Positions 55,426 to 64,000 of a stretch of DNA of 64,000 bases are shown piece after piece. The position numbers were made by a program, and so were the translations under genes. Source of the DNA: Labrenzia sp. DG1229 (GTDB lineage Bacteria; Pseudomonadota; Alphaproteobacteria; Rhizobiales; Stappiaceae). The notes below the pieces were generated by a model. It saw only the letters and a program-made list of their open reading frames with translations. It searched no databases and was not told where the DNA came from. Where the stretch lies: assembly GCF_000521215.1 (NCBI RefSeq), contig NZ_KI928935.1, forward strand, positions 60,080-124,079, written 5' to 3'. How positions within the stretch are numbered: the first letter of the stretch is position 1; each line of letters opens with the position of its first letter.

Positions 55426-55896
55426 GTGATTAATGTTTTTAGGCTGTGTGTTTTTGCTATCGCGCTCTCGACAGCGGGACAAACACTTGCTGCACAGGAT
55501 GCCTATCACGCATGTGATACGGCATCGGAATACAAGAAACTGGTAAAGTATATCAGGAGTATTCCGGATCCATCGGATCAAATGACTTCCCACCTTCGAA
55601 AGGAACTCAAGCAAAAGTACAAACACTTGTCGTTCAAGCAGAAGATGCAGAGCAAGGAATACGAGCGTGACATGAAAAAAGCCATGCAGGAATTCCGGCC
55701 GACAAAACCGGCACCGCCGAATTTTGCCTGTAAAAAAATCCCCGGAAACACGATACTGGTGGAAAGAAATGGCCAATTCTCGGGCATTGCCTGCGTCAGG
55801 CCGCCGTCGTGGAGCAAGTGCAAGTGGACCGGCCGTAACGCGCTCAAGGCCAGATGGAGCCCCACGTCCGACAGAAAGACCTGGCATCGAAGATAA
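55426..55896 (+). CDS. Secreted hypothetical protein, basic
   Basis: About 156 residues if the GTG at 55426 is used, giving a signal peptide VINVFRLCVFAIALSTAGQT; an earlier TTG at 55336 is possible. Mature part is Lys/Arg-rich with four Cys (HACDTA, NFACKKI, GIACVRP, WSKCKW) and a coiled-coil-like KELKQKYKHLSFKQKMQSKE. Lower GC than neighbours. Located in the disturbed stretch between the flhA remnant and the decayed insertion sequence. Not recognised. Confidence 0.5.
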   Translation: MINVFRLCVFAIALSTAGQTLAAQDAYHACDTASEYKKLVKYIRSIPDPSDQMTSHLRKELKQKYKHLSFKQKMQSKEYERDMKKAMQEFRPTKPAPPNFACKKIPGNTILVERNGQFSGIACVRPPSWSKCKWTGRNALKARWSPTSDRKTWHRR

Positions 55897-56038
55897 AGTG
55901 AAGCCTCGGACAATTACGAAAAATCCTGGTCAAAGGCACATAGTTTGGAATTGCACTACTTCGTTGCATTATATGCCATATTTCCAATAGGAACGGCGAT
56001 TTGGATTTTTTTCGATGTAAGATACAGGGAGCCATTGA

Positions 56039-56299
56039 ATGACGGCATTGAGACTCTTTTTTGTGTCCTTGACCACCCTGATACTGGCGCTTGTCCTGGC
56101 AAACACCTTGCCTGCGCATTACCATCACCTTGCCGGGGCCGCCATCCTTCCGTTGTTTGTTGTCATGCTGATATCGCTGAACGTCGCCAAGAAGTCACTG
56201 GGACGTGATCGCACGTCCTCCGCCGATTACGGAAGGACCAACAGGGATGCCGCGCTGGGCGCTCAATCACCAGAGTGTGGTGGAGCTGATGCGGGCTGA
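56039..56299 (+). CDS. Small membrane protein, tail possibly altered by insertion
   Basis: 86 residues; GGGAG 7 bases before the ATG. Two hydrophobic helices (LFFVSLTTLILALVLANTLP and AAILPLFVVMLISLNVAKK). After about residue 55 the sequence becomes polar and compositionally random (RTSSADYGRTNRDAALGAQS), suggesting that the original end was replaced when the adjacent insertion sequence arrived. Not recognised. Confidence 0.4.
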   Translation: MTALRLFFVSLTTLILALVLANTLPAHYHHLAGAAILPLFVVMLISLNVAKKSLGRDRTSSADYGRTNRDAALGAQSPECGGADAG

Positions 56300-56348
56300 A
56301 GAGTGGGCAGAGGAAACAAGATTTTTGTATGCAAAACAAAGGAAGCCA

Positions 56349-57090
56349 GGCCGTGGACTCATGAACGCTGAGCCACAGCCGTATCGCAGCTAGCTTTACA
56401 AATGCCAGGAAGTTTGCTGCCCGCGTCTCATAACGCCCGGAAATGCGGCGACAATGTTTGATGCGGATGAAGAACCTCTCGACCAAATTCTGATCCCGAT
56501 AGAGAAAGCGGCTAGGGCAGATCGGATCTCGCCGATTGCGTCGAGGCGGAATGTTTGCCCAGCCACCGCTGGCAGCGACGAGCGATCTTATGGCGTCCGG
56601 GTCATACGCCTTGTCGGCCAGAAGCATCCGCCTTCGGATATGAGCAGAGTAGCTCGGTAACGTTCAGACTATCGTGTTGATGTCCCGGCACTAGAGCCGA
56701 TTTGATAGGCAGGCCGTTCGTGTCAACCACCGCATGAATCTTGTTGTCGACCCACCTCGAAACCGTCCCAGGTCCTCGTCGACGCCAAGCTTTGTGCAGG
56801 TGGCGGGCTGATGCGCCCGAACGATCGTGCTGTCGATCATCTGAACATCTGCGTCGACGCGGTGCGAGATGGCAACCAGGACCCGATCCCAACGCCCGCA
56901 CAACGCCACCGCATATATCGGTTGTAGCAGGTCGTGCAGGGGCCATACCGCTCCAGCAAGTTTCGCCATTGCGCTCCCTGTCTCAAGAACCAGAAGATTC
57001 TGTTTCAAAATCCTCCAGTCGTCCACACGCGGAATGCCTCTCGGTTTGCGGGCGAGGATGGGTTTGATGAGACGCCACTCGGCGCGCAGA
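56349..57090 (-). pseudogene. IS5-family transposase remnant
   Basis: Fragments of one DDE transposase in several frames: RLIKPILARKPRGIPRVDDW (N-terminal), then in another frame RNLLERYGPCTTCYNRYMRW, back to WDRVLVAISHRVDADVQMID with the first catalytic Asp, then HAVVDTNGLPIKSALVPGHQ, and MLLADKAYDPDAIRSLVAAS (second Asp), WANIPPRRNRRDPIC, NLVERFFIRIKHCRRISGRY (Glu). At least three frameshifts, so inactive. Terminal inverted repeats were not found. Confidence 0.85.
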
Positions 57091-57325
57091 GGGCACAGTG
57101 CATTTGAGCAACTCCTTTTCGGAGCTTGAAACATGTACGTGAGCCAGAATGCAATATCTTCGTTGTCGCGAAACGCTGATCTCGTCGGCAAGATCAGCTA
57201 TTGGATTCGAGCCCAAACCTCCCTGGTTGTTTCACCGTGAGGACAGTGGCACAAACGTTTCAATGTTAAGCATCACGGCGTTGTCCAACGACAACACCCA
57301 CAGGACAGATTTGGGAAAATGAACA

Positions 57326-57838
57326 ATGATCACAAATGATTACATTGACGAAATGGCAACTTACGCGCGCTGGCAGAACGACAATGTCTATCTGTGTTGT
57401 GAAGAGATTGGGCCAGAAGAACGCAAGCGGGATCGCGGGATGTTTTTCGGTTCGATCCACAATACGCTAGACCATATTTGCGTGGTCAATCGCTCTATCC
57501 TGACTTTCCTCAATGGCACCTTGCCAGAACGCAATGCACCCGGCTATGCGGTATGGCCTGACTGGGACGAGCTGAAATCCGTCCGTGTTGAGCAAGATGA
57601 TCTTTTGTCGATAGGTGCCCGCGAATGGACTGAAACATGGCTGGCCGGTAAAACCACCAAACGCGATCCGCAGGGTGATGACTTGCCTGCTATCCCACGC
57701 TGGGTGATGGTGGTGCAGCTCTTCAACCACCAAACCCACCATCGCAGCCAGGTCACTAGCGCATTGCATTCCTTTGGGATTGATTATGGTGCAACAGACA
57801 TTCCTTGGCGCCCCGGTGCAGGTTACTTCGCCGGATAG
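57326..57838 (+). CDS. DinB-family protein
   Basis: 170 residues. Four-helix DinB fold with presumptive metal His50 (SIHNTLDHICVVN), His135 and His139 (VQLFNHQTHHRSQVTSALHS), and start YIDEMATYARWQNDNVY. Members act as thiol-dependent enzymes or have unknown roles. Located between the IS remnant and flhA, on the opposite strand to flhA. Confidence 0.9.
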   Translation: MITNDYIDEMATYARWQNDNVYLCCEEIGPEERKRDRGMFFGSIHNTLDHICVVNRSILTFLNGTLPERNAPGYAVWPDWDELKSVRVEQDDLLSIGAREWTETWLAGKTTKRDPQGDDLPAIPRWVMVVQLFNHQTHHRSQVTSALHSFGIDYGATDIPWRPGAGYFAG

Positions 57839-57943
57839 AGCACAGAGTCGAAGGATGTGTAGCCGCGGAAAAGGACCGCCTTGTCCCCATAACCGCCGTA
57901 AACGCGCAATTGAACAGCCACAGCGGATTTGCCGAATACGATC

Positions 57944-57971
57944 GTGCACTCCCAATCGTTTATGAGTGCAC
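57944..57971. other. Inverted repeat downstream of flhA
   Basis: GTGCACTC, 12-base loop, GAGTGCAC; perfect 8-base arms, 20 bases past the flhA stop. No T tract follows on the minus strand, so a terminator role is doubtful. Confidence 0.4.
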
Positions 57972-57991
57972 ACTCAAATTTTCGGAAATAC

Positions 57992-60178
57992 TCAAATCGA
58001 CCCGACCGTCTTCAGCTTGATCCGGGGATGCACTTCCGCCTGGCTCATGATCGTCGTGTGCGCGCGGAAGCGCTCGACGATGGAGCGCACGAAGGGGCGG
58101 GTCATCGGCGATGTCAGCAGCACCGGAACCTCGCCCTGCTGGGCAGCTTCCTCAAAGGCATCGCGCACCTTGCCGACGAATTCCTGTAACTTGCTCGGCT
58201 GCATGGCAAGCTGGCGGTCGTCGCCTTCGCCAACGATGGATTCCAGAAAGGCCTGCTCCCATTGTGGCGACAGGGCAATCAGCGGCAGGTAGCCGCCGGG
58301 CGCCAGGTTCGTGGCGCAGATCTGTCTTCCCAGCCGGGAGCGGACATGTTCGGCAATCGTATCGGTATTGCGCGTCATCCCGGTGGCCTCGGAGACGCCT
58401 TCCAGAATAGTGCCGAGATCTCGGATGGAAATCCGTTCGTCAAGCAGCGCCTGCAGGACACGCTGCAATCCGGAAACGGTTATCTGCGAAGGAACAAGAT
58501 CCTCGACCAGCTTGGCCTGCTCGCCCTGCAGTTCCTTGAGCAGTTTTTGAACGTCTCCATATGTGAGCAGCTCGCTGATATTGGTCTTGATGGTCTCTGT
58601 CAGATGCGTGGAAAGCACTGTTGCCGGGTCGACAACCGTGTAACCGCGCAGGGACGCATCCTCGCGGTACTGCGCTTCCACCCAGGTTGCCGGCAGGCCG
58701 AAGGTTGGCTCCGTCGTGTGCGTGCCCGGCAGTTTCACCTGGCCGCCAGCCGGATCCATGACCATGTAGTGGTTCGGGTAGAGTATGCCCCTGCCCGCCT
58801 CGACTTCCTTGACCTTGATGACGTAGTCGTTCGCGCCGAGCTGGATATTGTCGAGGATGCGCACGGGCGGCATGATCACCCCCATGTCGCCTGCGACCTG
58901 GCGGCGCAATGCCTTGATCTGTTCGGTCAGGATATCGCCATCGCCCTGCGCCTTGCCGTTGATCAGCGGCAGAAGGGCATAGCCCAGTTCGATCCTGAGC
59001 TCGTCCATCTTGAGTGCGTCGGTGATCGGCGGTTCGGGCGGCGGTTTCGGAGCCGCTTCCACGGCCTTCTTCTCGGCAACCTTGTCGGCTTCCTTCTTCT
59101 TCCGTGCTCCCACCTGAAAGGCGAGATATCCGGCCAGACAGGCCAGCGCGAGAAAAGGAAACATGGGCATTCCGGGCAGGAGTGCCAGGATGACCATCAC
59201 CGCAGCCGACATGCCGAGCGCCTTCGGATAGCCGGTGAACTGGCTGACAAGCGCCTTGTCGGCGGCCCCGTGGACGCCCGCCTTGGAAACGAGCAGGCCA
59301 GCCGCGGTTGAAACGATCAGTGCCGGGATCTGGGACACCAGTCCGTCACCGATGGTCAGGAGCGTGTAGTTGTTTGCTGCCTCCGAAAAGGTCAAGTCCA
59401 TCTGGGCAACGCCGATGAAGATGCCGCCCAGAATGTTGATGAAGGTGATCAGAAGGCCGGCAATCGCGTCACCGCGGACGAATTTCGAGGCACCGTCCAT
59501 GGCACCGAAGAACGAGCTCTCGTCCTCGAGCGCTTTTCTGCGCGACTTGGCTTCCGTCTCGTCGATAAGTCCGGCGGAAAGATCCGCGTCGATCGCCATC
59601 TGCTTGCCGGGCATCGCATCAAGGGTAAAACGCGCGGCGACTTCGGCGATACGGCCCGAGCCCTTGGTGATCACGACGAAGTTCACGATCACCAGAATCG
59701 CGAAGACAATGATTCCGATGACGAAATTGCCGCCCATGACGAGATTGCCGAAGGACTGGATGACGTTTCCGGCGGCCGCTGTTCCTTCATGTCCGTTGGA
59801 CAGGATGAGGCGCGTGGAGGCAATGTTGAGCCCGAGACGCAGCATGGTTGCAATCAGGAGCACCGTCGGAAAGGACGAGAATTCGAGCGGCTTCTGGATG
59901 AACAGCCCGGTCATCAGGATCATGACGGAAAAGATGATCGACACCGCCAGGAACATGTCCAGCATCATCGGCGGCATCGGCAGGATAAGCAGGGTCAGGA
60001 TCACCAGGATGCCGGTGGCAAGACCGACATCACCCGTGCGGAGCGTTTCGATGATCTCCTGAACACTCGGAAACCTGGAAAAACCGCCAGCAGGCTGAGC
60101 TGCAGCTGCTGTCGCCACCTGTTTTTCCGGTGCCGGATCCGGAGATCCGCCTTGTCCGCCTGCTGCCGTGTCCGACAT
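57992..60178 (-). CDS. flhA: Flagellar export gate protein FlhA
   Basis: 728 residues. N-terminal 60 residues are Gly/Ala/Pro-rich and cytosolic, then eight membrane helices (about 55-360) with the FHIPEP-type loop ARFTLDAMPGKQMAIDADLS and ETEAKSRRKALEDESSFFGA, and a cytosolic C-domain (380-728) that docks export chaperones (LLKELQGEQAKLVEDLVPSQ, GTILEGVSEATG). The end RPFVRSIVERFRAHTTIMSQ reappears as a remnant at 55.2 kb. No fliR or flhB follow, unlike many relatives. Confidence 0.97.
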   Translation of the reverse strand: MSDTAAGGQGGSPDPAPEKQVATAAAAQPAGGFSRFPSVQEIIETLRTGDVGLATGILVILTLLILPMPPMMLDMFLAVSIIFSVMILMTGLFIQKPLEFSSFPTVLLIATMLRLGLNIASTRLILSNGHEGTAAAGNVIQSFGNLVMGGNFVIGIIVFAILVIVNFVVITKGSGRIAEVAARFTLDAMPGKQMAIDADLSAGLIDETEAKSRRKALEDESSFFGAMDGASKFVRGDAIAGLLITFINILGGIFIGVAQMDLTFSEAANNYTLLTIGDGLVSQIPALIVSTAAGLLVSKAGVHGAADKALVSQFTGYPKALGMSAAVMVILALLPGMPMFPFLALACLAGYLAFQVGARKKKEADKVAEKKAVEAAPKPPPEPPITDALKMDELRIELGYALLPLINGKAQGDGDILTEQIKALRRQVAGDMGVIMPPVRILDNIQLGANDYVIKVKEVEAGRGILYPNHYMVMDPAGGQVKLPGTHTTEPTFGLPATWVEAQYREDASLRGYTVVDPATVLSTHLTETIKTNISELLTYGDVQKLLKELQGEQAKLVEDLVPSQITVSGLQRVLQALLDERISIRDLGTILEGVSEATGMTRNTDTIAEHVRSRLGRQICATNLAPGGYLPLIALSPQWEQAFLESIVGEGDDRQLAMQPSKLQEFVGKVRDAFEEAAQQGEVPVLLTSPMTRPFVRSIVERFRAHTTIMSQAEVHPRIKLKTVGSI

Positions 60179-60250
60179 TCTTTATTCCGGTTCCTGGCAG
60201 GAGCCCTGTTACTTTACCGACAGCGCCCCGCTTTGTTCGAATTCGTGACC

Positions 60251-61604
60251 TTACGCCCGCGCTTCCCCTGGTCCGGGAACGCTAACGCCTTCATCGGTAT
60301 ACTGATTCAGCTTGTTGCGCAGCGTGCGAATGGAAATGCCCAGTATTTTCGCCGCATGCGTCCTGTTGCCGAGACAGTGATCCAGCGTGTCGAGGATGAG
60401 ATCCCGTTCCACGTCCGCCACAGTCCGGCCTACGAAAGATCGGGTGACGGCTTCGGCCGTCTGCGCCGCCCGTTCGGCGGGACTACGGGAAACCGACAGT
60501 GGAGACCCGTCAGGCATTCGGATTGCCTCGATACCGATCTCTTCGCCGGACGCCAGCAGGATTGCCCTGTGCATGGTGTTTTCAAGCTCTCGCACATTAC
60601 CCTGCCAGGGGTTGGACATCAGCGCCTGCCGTGCTTCCACAGACAATGCGCGCTCCGGCACGCCGTTGGCTTCGGAATAGTGCTTGATGAAGAACTGCCC
60701 GAGTTCCATGATGTCCGCCGGTCGCTCGCGCAGGGATGGCAGCTTGAGATTGACCACGTTCAGGCGGAACAGCAGATCTTCCCGGAACTGCCCCTCACGA
60801 ACGCTTTCGGCCAGATCCCGGTTGGACGTTGCCAGGATTCTGATATTGACCGGAACCGGTCGCGTGCCGCCGACCCGGTCGATCACACGCTCCTGGATCG
60901 CGCGCAGCAGTTTTGCCTGCAGCCGCACATCCATTTCTGAAATTTCGTCGAGGAGCAGCGTACCGCCATCGGCCTCCTCGAACTTGCCGATCCTGCGCGC
61001 GATAGCCCCGGTGAAAGCCCCTTTTTCGTGTCCGAAGAGTTCCGATTCCAGAAGATGTTCCGGAATAGCTGCACAGTTGATCGATATGAAGGGCTTCGAC
61101 GCGCGATTCGAACACTTGTGCACGTGTCGGGCGATCACTTCCTTGCCCGTACCCGATTCGCCGGTGATCAGGACCGAGGCTTCCGACGGCGCAACCTGTT
61201 CGGCCAGTTTGACCACCGTGGCCATGGCCTCATCGCGGTAAATCAGATCACCGCGTTCCTGTGCAACGGCCTGGAGTACGGCCGCGATCATTTCCGGGTC
61301 GGGCGGCAGCGGGATGTATTCCTTTGCACCGGCCCGGATCGCCGATACCGCTGCCTGGGCATCTGTTTCAACCCCGCAGGCAACAACAGGCACATGGACC
61401 CGCTCGTTCTGGAGTTTGGCTATAAGCCCTGCAATATCCAGGTGAACCTCGACCATCAGGAGATCTGCACCACGACCGGATCTGAGAACCTTCAGCGCTC
61501 CTTCGACATCATCTGCATGCGTGACCTGGGCGCCGCCCTGCATGGCTAATTTTTGATGCCGTCGTAAGCTGACCGCCAAGTGTTCCGACAATTAACAGGC
61601 GCAT
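60251..61604 (-). CDS. flbD: FlbD-type sigma-54 activator, 5' frameshift
   Basis: The gene should start at the ATG 61604 (AAGGAAG upstream): MRLLIVGTLGGQLTTASK, the conserved FlbD beginning. A run of five T on the plus strand (61550-61554) shifts the frame by one; the second frame continues LAMQGGAQVTHADDVEGALK. The span, 451 codons plus one base, fits a single insertion. The rest is intact: AAA+ domain with Walker A ITGESGTGKE, the sigma-54 loop ELFGHEKGAFTGA, LLLDEISEMD, and a Fis-type helix-turn-helix (THAAKILGISIRTLRNKLNQ). FlbD activates late flagellar genes. Probably a sequencing or assembly error. Confidence 0.88.
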
Positions 61605-61616
61605 CTGTTCGCTTCC

Positions 61617-61952
61617 TTACCGGTCGGTCTTGATGATTTCCGTCATGGTCACACCCAGCTTGTCCTCCACCAGGACAACCTCTCCACGGGCGACCAGACG
61701 GTCATTCACGTAAATGTCGATCGCTTCGCCGACTTTCCTGTCGAGTTCCAGGACGGTTCCCGATGCGAGTTTCAACAGGTCGGACACATGCATTTTGGAA
61801 TGCCCGAGCACGGCTGAAATCCTGACAGGGACGTCAAAAACGGCTTCAAGGTCCGCAGCCGAGTCTGCCGAAGGCCCTTTTTCGTCCTCGAGGACGCGCT
61901 GCGGCGCCTCCAGTTCGTCAAGGGGAATACTGGTATCTTGTTCGTCGCTCAT
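61617..61952 (-). CDS. fliN: Flagellar motor switch protein FliN
   Basis: 111 residues. An acidic N-terminal part then the SpoA domain: VFDVPVRISAVLGHSKMHVS, DLLKLASGTVLELDRKVGEA, VNDRLVARGEVVLVEDKLGV. Part of the C-ring with FliM and FliG. Its start overlaps the fliH stop by 4 bases (ATGA). Confidence 0.96.
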   Translation of the reverse strand: MSDEQDTSIPLDELEAPQRVLEDEKGPSADSAADLEAVFDVPVRISAVLGHSKMHVSDLLKLASGTVLELDRKVGEAIDIYVNDRLVARGEVVLVEDKLGVTMTEIIKTDR

Positions 61953-62680
61953 ACTTCAGGTTTCCTTTCCGCCGAAGTCGCGGACATGCGGTCTGTCTTG
62001 GCAACACTGCGTGCGCGCAAATACGTCTTGATGCTTGTGTCGATCTCGTTTTGAAGCGCTTTCCGGTCCCGTCTGATACCACCGTCCGCCCATTCGATAT
62101 GGCAATCTCCACGGTCGATCTCGGGTTCACCGAGAATGACGAGACGCCCGTCAAAACCTTTTTCATGAACGATCGGGTCCACCTGGGCCTTCAACGCGTC
62201 GACGTCACCTTCCGCAATCCGGATGACCAGATGCGGCGCTTTTCTGAGTGGCCCAAGGCATTCTGACACCAGGGCAACGGTTTCGGCCAGCGGCTGACGC
62301 GCAATCAGATGCGAACAAAGGCGTCTGGCCACAAGAAATGCGAGGCTTATGGCATCGTTTTCCTGCGCAGCCAGTTGTTCGTCGAGCGTTTCGACTATCT
62401 GTCCGACCACATCCACAAGGCGGTTTGCCTCCGCGGTCAGCAACGTCTCCTGCTTCGTCTGGAGATCCTGCAATGCCTGGACGCGTCCTTCCTCGAATGC
62501 CTTGGCCCTGGCATCCGCCAGCAGTTTCTCGTGATCGGCCACCGGGATCATCGGAATTTGCGGCTCCGGCGCCACAACCACTTCCGGCTCCTCCGGCGCG
62601 GTGAAGTCCATGTTGAACAGAAATTTCGACGGGTTGGTCATGCTGCCCATTGAGTTGTAAGTACCTGCCATCTGGCGCAT
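61949..62680 (-). CDS. fliH: Flagellar assembly protein FliH
   Basis: 243 residues. Start region [20 protein letters not shown], then a Glu/Ala-rich coiled coil (about 45-110) and a C-terminal domain with HLVIRIAEGDVDALKAQVDP and RGDCHIEWADGGIRRD, typical of FliH/HrpE. Regulates the export ATPase FliI. The ATG overlaps the fliG stop (TGATG); the stop overlaps fliN by 4 bases, so all are translationally coupled. Confidence 0.92.
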   Translation of the reverse strand: MRQMAGTYNSMGSMTNPSKFLFNMDFTAPEEPEVVVAPEPQIPMIPVADHEKLLADARAKAFEEGRVQALQDLQTKQETLLTAEANRLVDVVGQIVETLDEQLAAQENDAISLAFLVARRLCSHLIARQPLAETVALVSECLGPLRKAPHLVIRIAEGDVDALKAQVDPIVHEKGFDGRLVILGEPEIDRGDCHIEWADGGIRRDRKALQNEIDTSIKTYLRARSVAKTDRMSATSAERKPEV

Positions 62681-63729
62681 CAGTAGATAATTTCCTCATC
62701 GCCCTTGGACTTGGAAATCATGATCTCGCCCTTCGCTGCCAAATCCTTGGCCTTGTTCACCATTCCTGTCTGCGCCTCGTCGACGTCGCGCAAGCGCACC
62801 GGTCCGAGGGCATCCATGTCGTCTTCCAGAAGCTTCGCAGCACGCGATGACATGTTGCCGAAGAAAAATTCCCGTGCCGGATCTGTCGAACCCTTGAGCG
62901 CGATCGCCAGCTTGTCTTTTTCCACATGCCGCAGAAGGGTCTGACAGCTCGCTGCGTCCAGTTTCAGGAGATCGTCGAAAGTGAACATCAGCGTCTTGAT
63001 CCGGTCGGCCGCCTCGCGGTTGTCTTCCTCCAGCGCCGCCAGGAACCGCGCTTCTGTCTGGCGGTCGAAATTGTTGAAGATATCCGCCATCATCTCGTGG
63101 CTGTCCCGGCGCGAGGTGTTTGTCAGGTTCGACATGAATTCGACCCTGAGTGTCTGCTCCACCTTTTCCAGGACTTCCTTCTGGACAGCGTCCATCCGCA
63201 ACATGCGACTGACAACCTCGAGAGCCAGCTCTTCCGGCAAAATACCGAGAACACGTGCAGCGTGATCGGAATTGATCTTGGACAGGACGACGGCCACGGT
63301 CTGCGGATATTCGTTTTTCAGATAGTTGGCGAGAACATTTTCCTGAACGTTGGAGAGTTTCTCCCACATGTTTCGACCGGCGGGACCTCGAATTTCTTCC
63401 ATGATGACCGACACCTTGTCGCCAGGAAGGAAGTTCGCCAGCAAGCGCTCGGTTGCATCCACATTCCCGGTCAGCGAGCCTCTGGAGCTGACCCGGCGCA
63501 CAAAGTCCTTGAAAAGGTTTTCCAGCATGTTCGGCGTGACCGGTCCAAGATTGGCCATTGCCGCAGATACCTGACGAACCTCGATCTCATCGAGTTTTTC
63601 CCAGATCGGGGAACCATGCGTTTCTCCCAGCGCAAGCAGCAGAACCGCAGCCCGTTCCGCTCCCTTGAGCTCGCGCTCTTCCTCATCCGAACTGATCGTC
63701 AGGTGTTGTTGAAGTTGATCACTTGACAT
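62680..63729 (-). CDS. fliG: Flagellar motor switch protein FliG
   Basis: 349 residues: N-domain ([20 protein letters not shown]), middle domain with EHPQ-type motif ([40 protein letters not shown]), and C-domain torque residues ([40 protein letters not shown]). Its start overlaps the fliF stop (TGATG). Confidence 0.97.
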   Translation of the reverse strand: MSSDQLQQHLTISSDEEERELKGAERAAVLLLALGETHGSPIWEKLDEIEVRQVSAAMANLGPVTPNMLENLFKDFVRRVSSRGSLTGNVDATERLLANFLPGDKVSVIMEEIRGPAGRNMWEKLSNVQENVLANYLKNEYPQTVAVVLSKINSDHAARVLGILPEELALEVVSRMLRMDAVQKEVLEKVEQTLRVEFMSNLTNTSRRDSHEMMADIFNNFDRQTEARFLAALEEDNREAADRIKTLMFTFDDLLKLDAASCQTLLRHVEKDKLAIALKGSTDPAREFFFGNMSSRAAKLLEDDMDALGPVRLRDVDEAQTGMVNKAKDLAAKGEIMISKSKGDEEIIY

Positions 63730-64000
63730 CAGGCTGCCTGCTCATCCAACCAGCCGCGTACGATAGTCACCGCTTCTGTCGGATGGTCCTTGATCATGTC
63801 GCCAACTTTCGAGATCGAACTTGCCTGCATTGCACCTTCCTGCCGCGCCTGCTCGAGCCACTCGATCACGAATTCGTCTTCTTCGTCTTCTTCCTTGGGC
63901 ACTTCCGTTTCAACCACCAGAGTACCATCTGGACCGATCATCAGCTCTTGTGGCTGTTTTTCTTCAGGCGTAACGATCCGGCGCAACAGCGGACGGACGA
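63729..64000 (-). CDS. fliF: Flagellar MS-ring protein FliF, C-terminal part
   Basis: Only the last ~90 codons are in the window; the frame is open to the edge at 64000. The visible part, [12 protein letters not shown], an acidic stretch ([20 protein letters not shown]) and [20 protein letters not shown] then GWLDE, is the FliG-binding tail of FliF. FliF forms the MS ring in the inner membrane. The start lies beyond the window. Confidence 0.93.
   Translation of the reverse strand, partial: VRPLLRRIVTPEEKQPQELMIGPDGTLVVETEVPKEEDEEDEFVIEWLEQARQEGAMQASSISKVGDMIKDHPTEAVTIVRGWLDEQAA

Noticed and set aside
57180..57230. T-loop-like GGGCTCGAATCC on the minus strand, possible tRNA fragment
   Set aside because: No acceptor or anticodon stems can be folded around it; the neighbouring sequence instead forms a simple GCTGATCT/AGATCAGC hairpin.
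61550..61554. Programmed frameshifting in flbD
   Set aside because: No X-XXY-YYZ slippery sequence with downstream structure is evident, and FlbD homologues are not known to use frameshifting; an indel error is simpler.
62926..63726. 266-codon plus-strand ORF opposite fliG
   Set aside because: Shadow of fliG codon usage; no start signal, no recognisable domain.

Overview
The window is about 60% GC, gene-dense chromosomal DNA from an alphaproteobacterium. Family resemblance across the proteins (bc1 complex, RplY with an acidic tail, FlbD, MtnA/MtnP, BluB, the FliF-FliG-FliH-FliN-FlbD-FlhA order) points to the Hyphomicrobiales, probably Stappiaceae (Roseibium/Labrenzia-like). This placement is inference from recalled homology, not a search.

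Layout. 0-5 kb: 5' part of a chemotaxis receptor with a small periplasmic Cache-like protein, a divergent secreted-protein/MarR pair sharing a long palindrome, a MOSC protein, then rplY-pth. 5-10 kb: secreted RNase T2 behind a CRP-like site, ychF, pcp, a junction of two broken genes (ABC permease and FAH hydrolase), and two related 54/55-residue proteins with their own terminators. 10-18 kb: SLC13 transporter, AraC/GyrI regulator, sugar-nucleotide epimerase-like enzyme, paired MaoC hot-dog proteins, GNAT, bluB, apt, mtnP. 18-21 kb: petABC (cytochrome bc1). 21-30 kb: two homologous ABC exporters flanking a GGDEF/degenerate-EAL protein, a chemotaxis receptor and a DUF2177 protein. 30-35 kb: trmL, hemF, HD-GYP, and a DUF1285-NUDIX-DUF6111-cca operon. 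35-43 kb: MoxR-DUF58-DUF4159-VWA/GATase-like operon. 43-55 kb: GGDEF-EAL, small enzymes, two tiny proteins with a strong terminator, mtnA, several small accessory proteins. 55-58 kb: a disturbed stretch with an flhA 3'-end remnant, hypotheticals and a decayed IS5-family transposase. 58-64 kb: flhA, flbD, fliN, fliH, fliG, fliF (partial), all on the minus strand.

Functional links: MtnP and Apt convert methylthioadenosine to MTR-1-P and AMP, and MtnA (33 kb away) takes the next methionine-salvage step. Three cyclic-di-GMP proteins and two chemoreceptors accompany the flagellar block. Four otherwise conserved genes (FAH, a membrane protein at 23.2 kb, DUF6111, flbD) each carry a single-base frameshift; at least flbD and DUF6111 may be assembly errors rather than real lesions.

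I did not find a clearly new multi-gene system. The most unusual items are the duplicated flhA tail near 55.2 kb, the small-protein pair ending in GLDRS, the fused broken genes at 8.9 kb, and the palindrome-controlled MarR locus. No rRNA, tRNA or CRISPR array was recognised.
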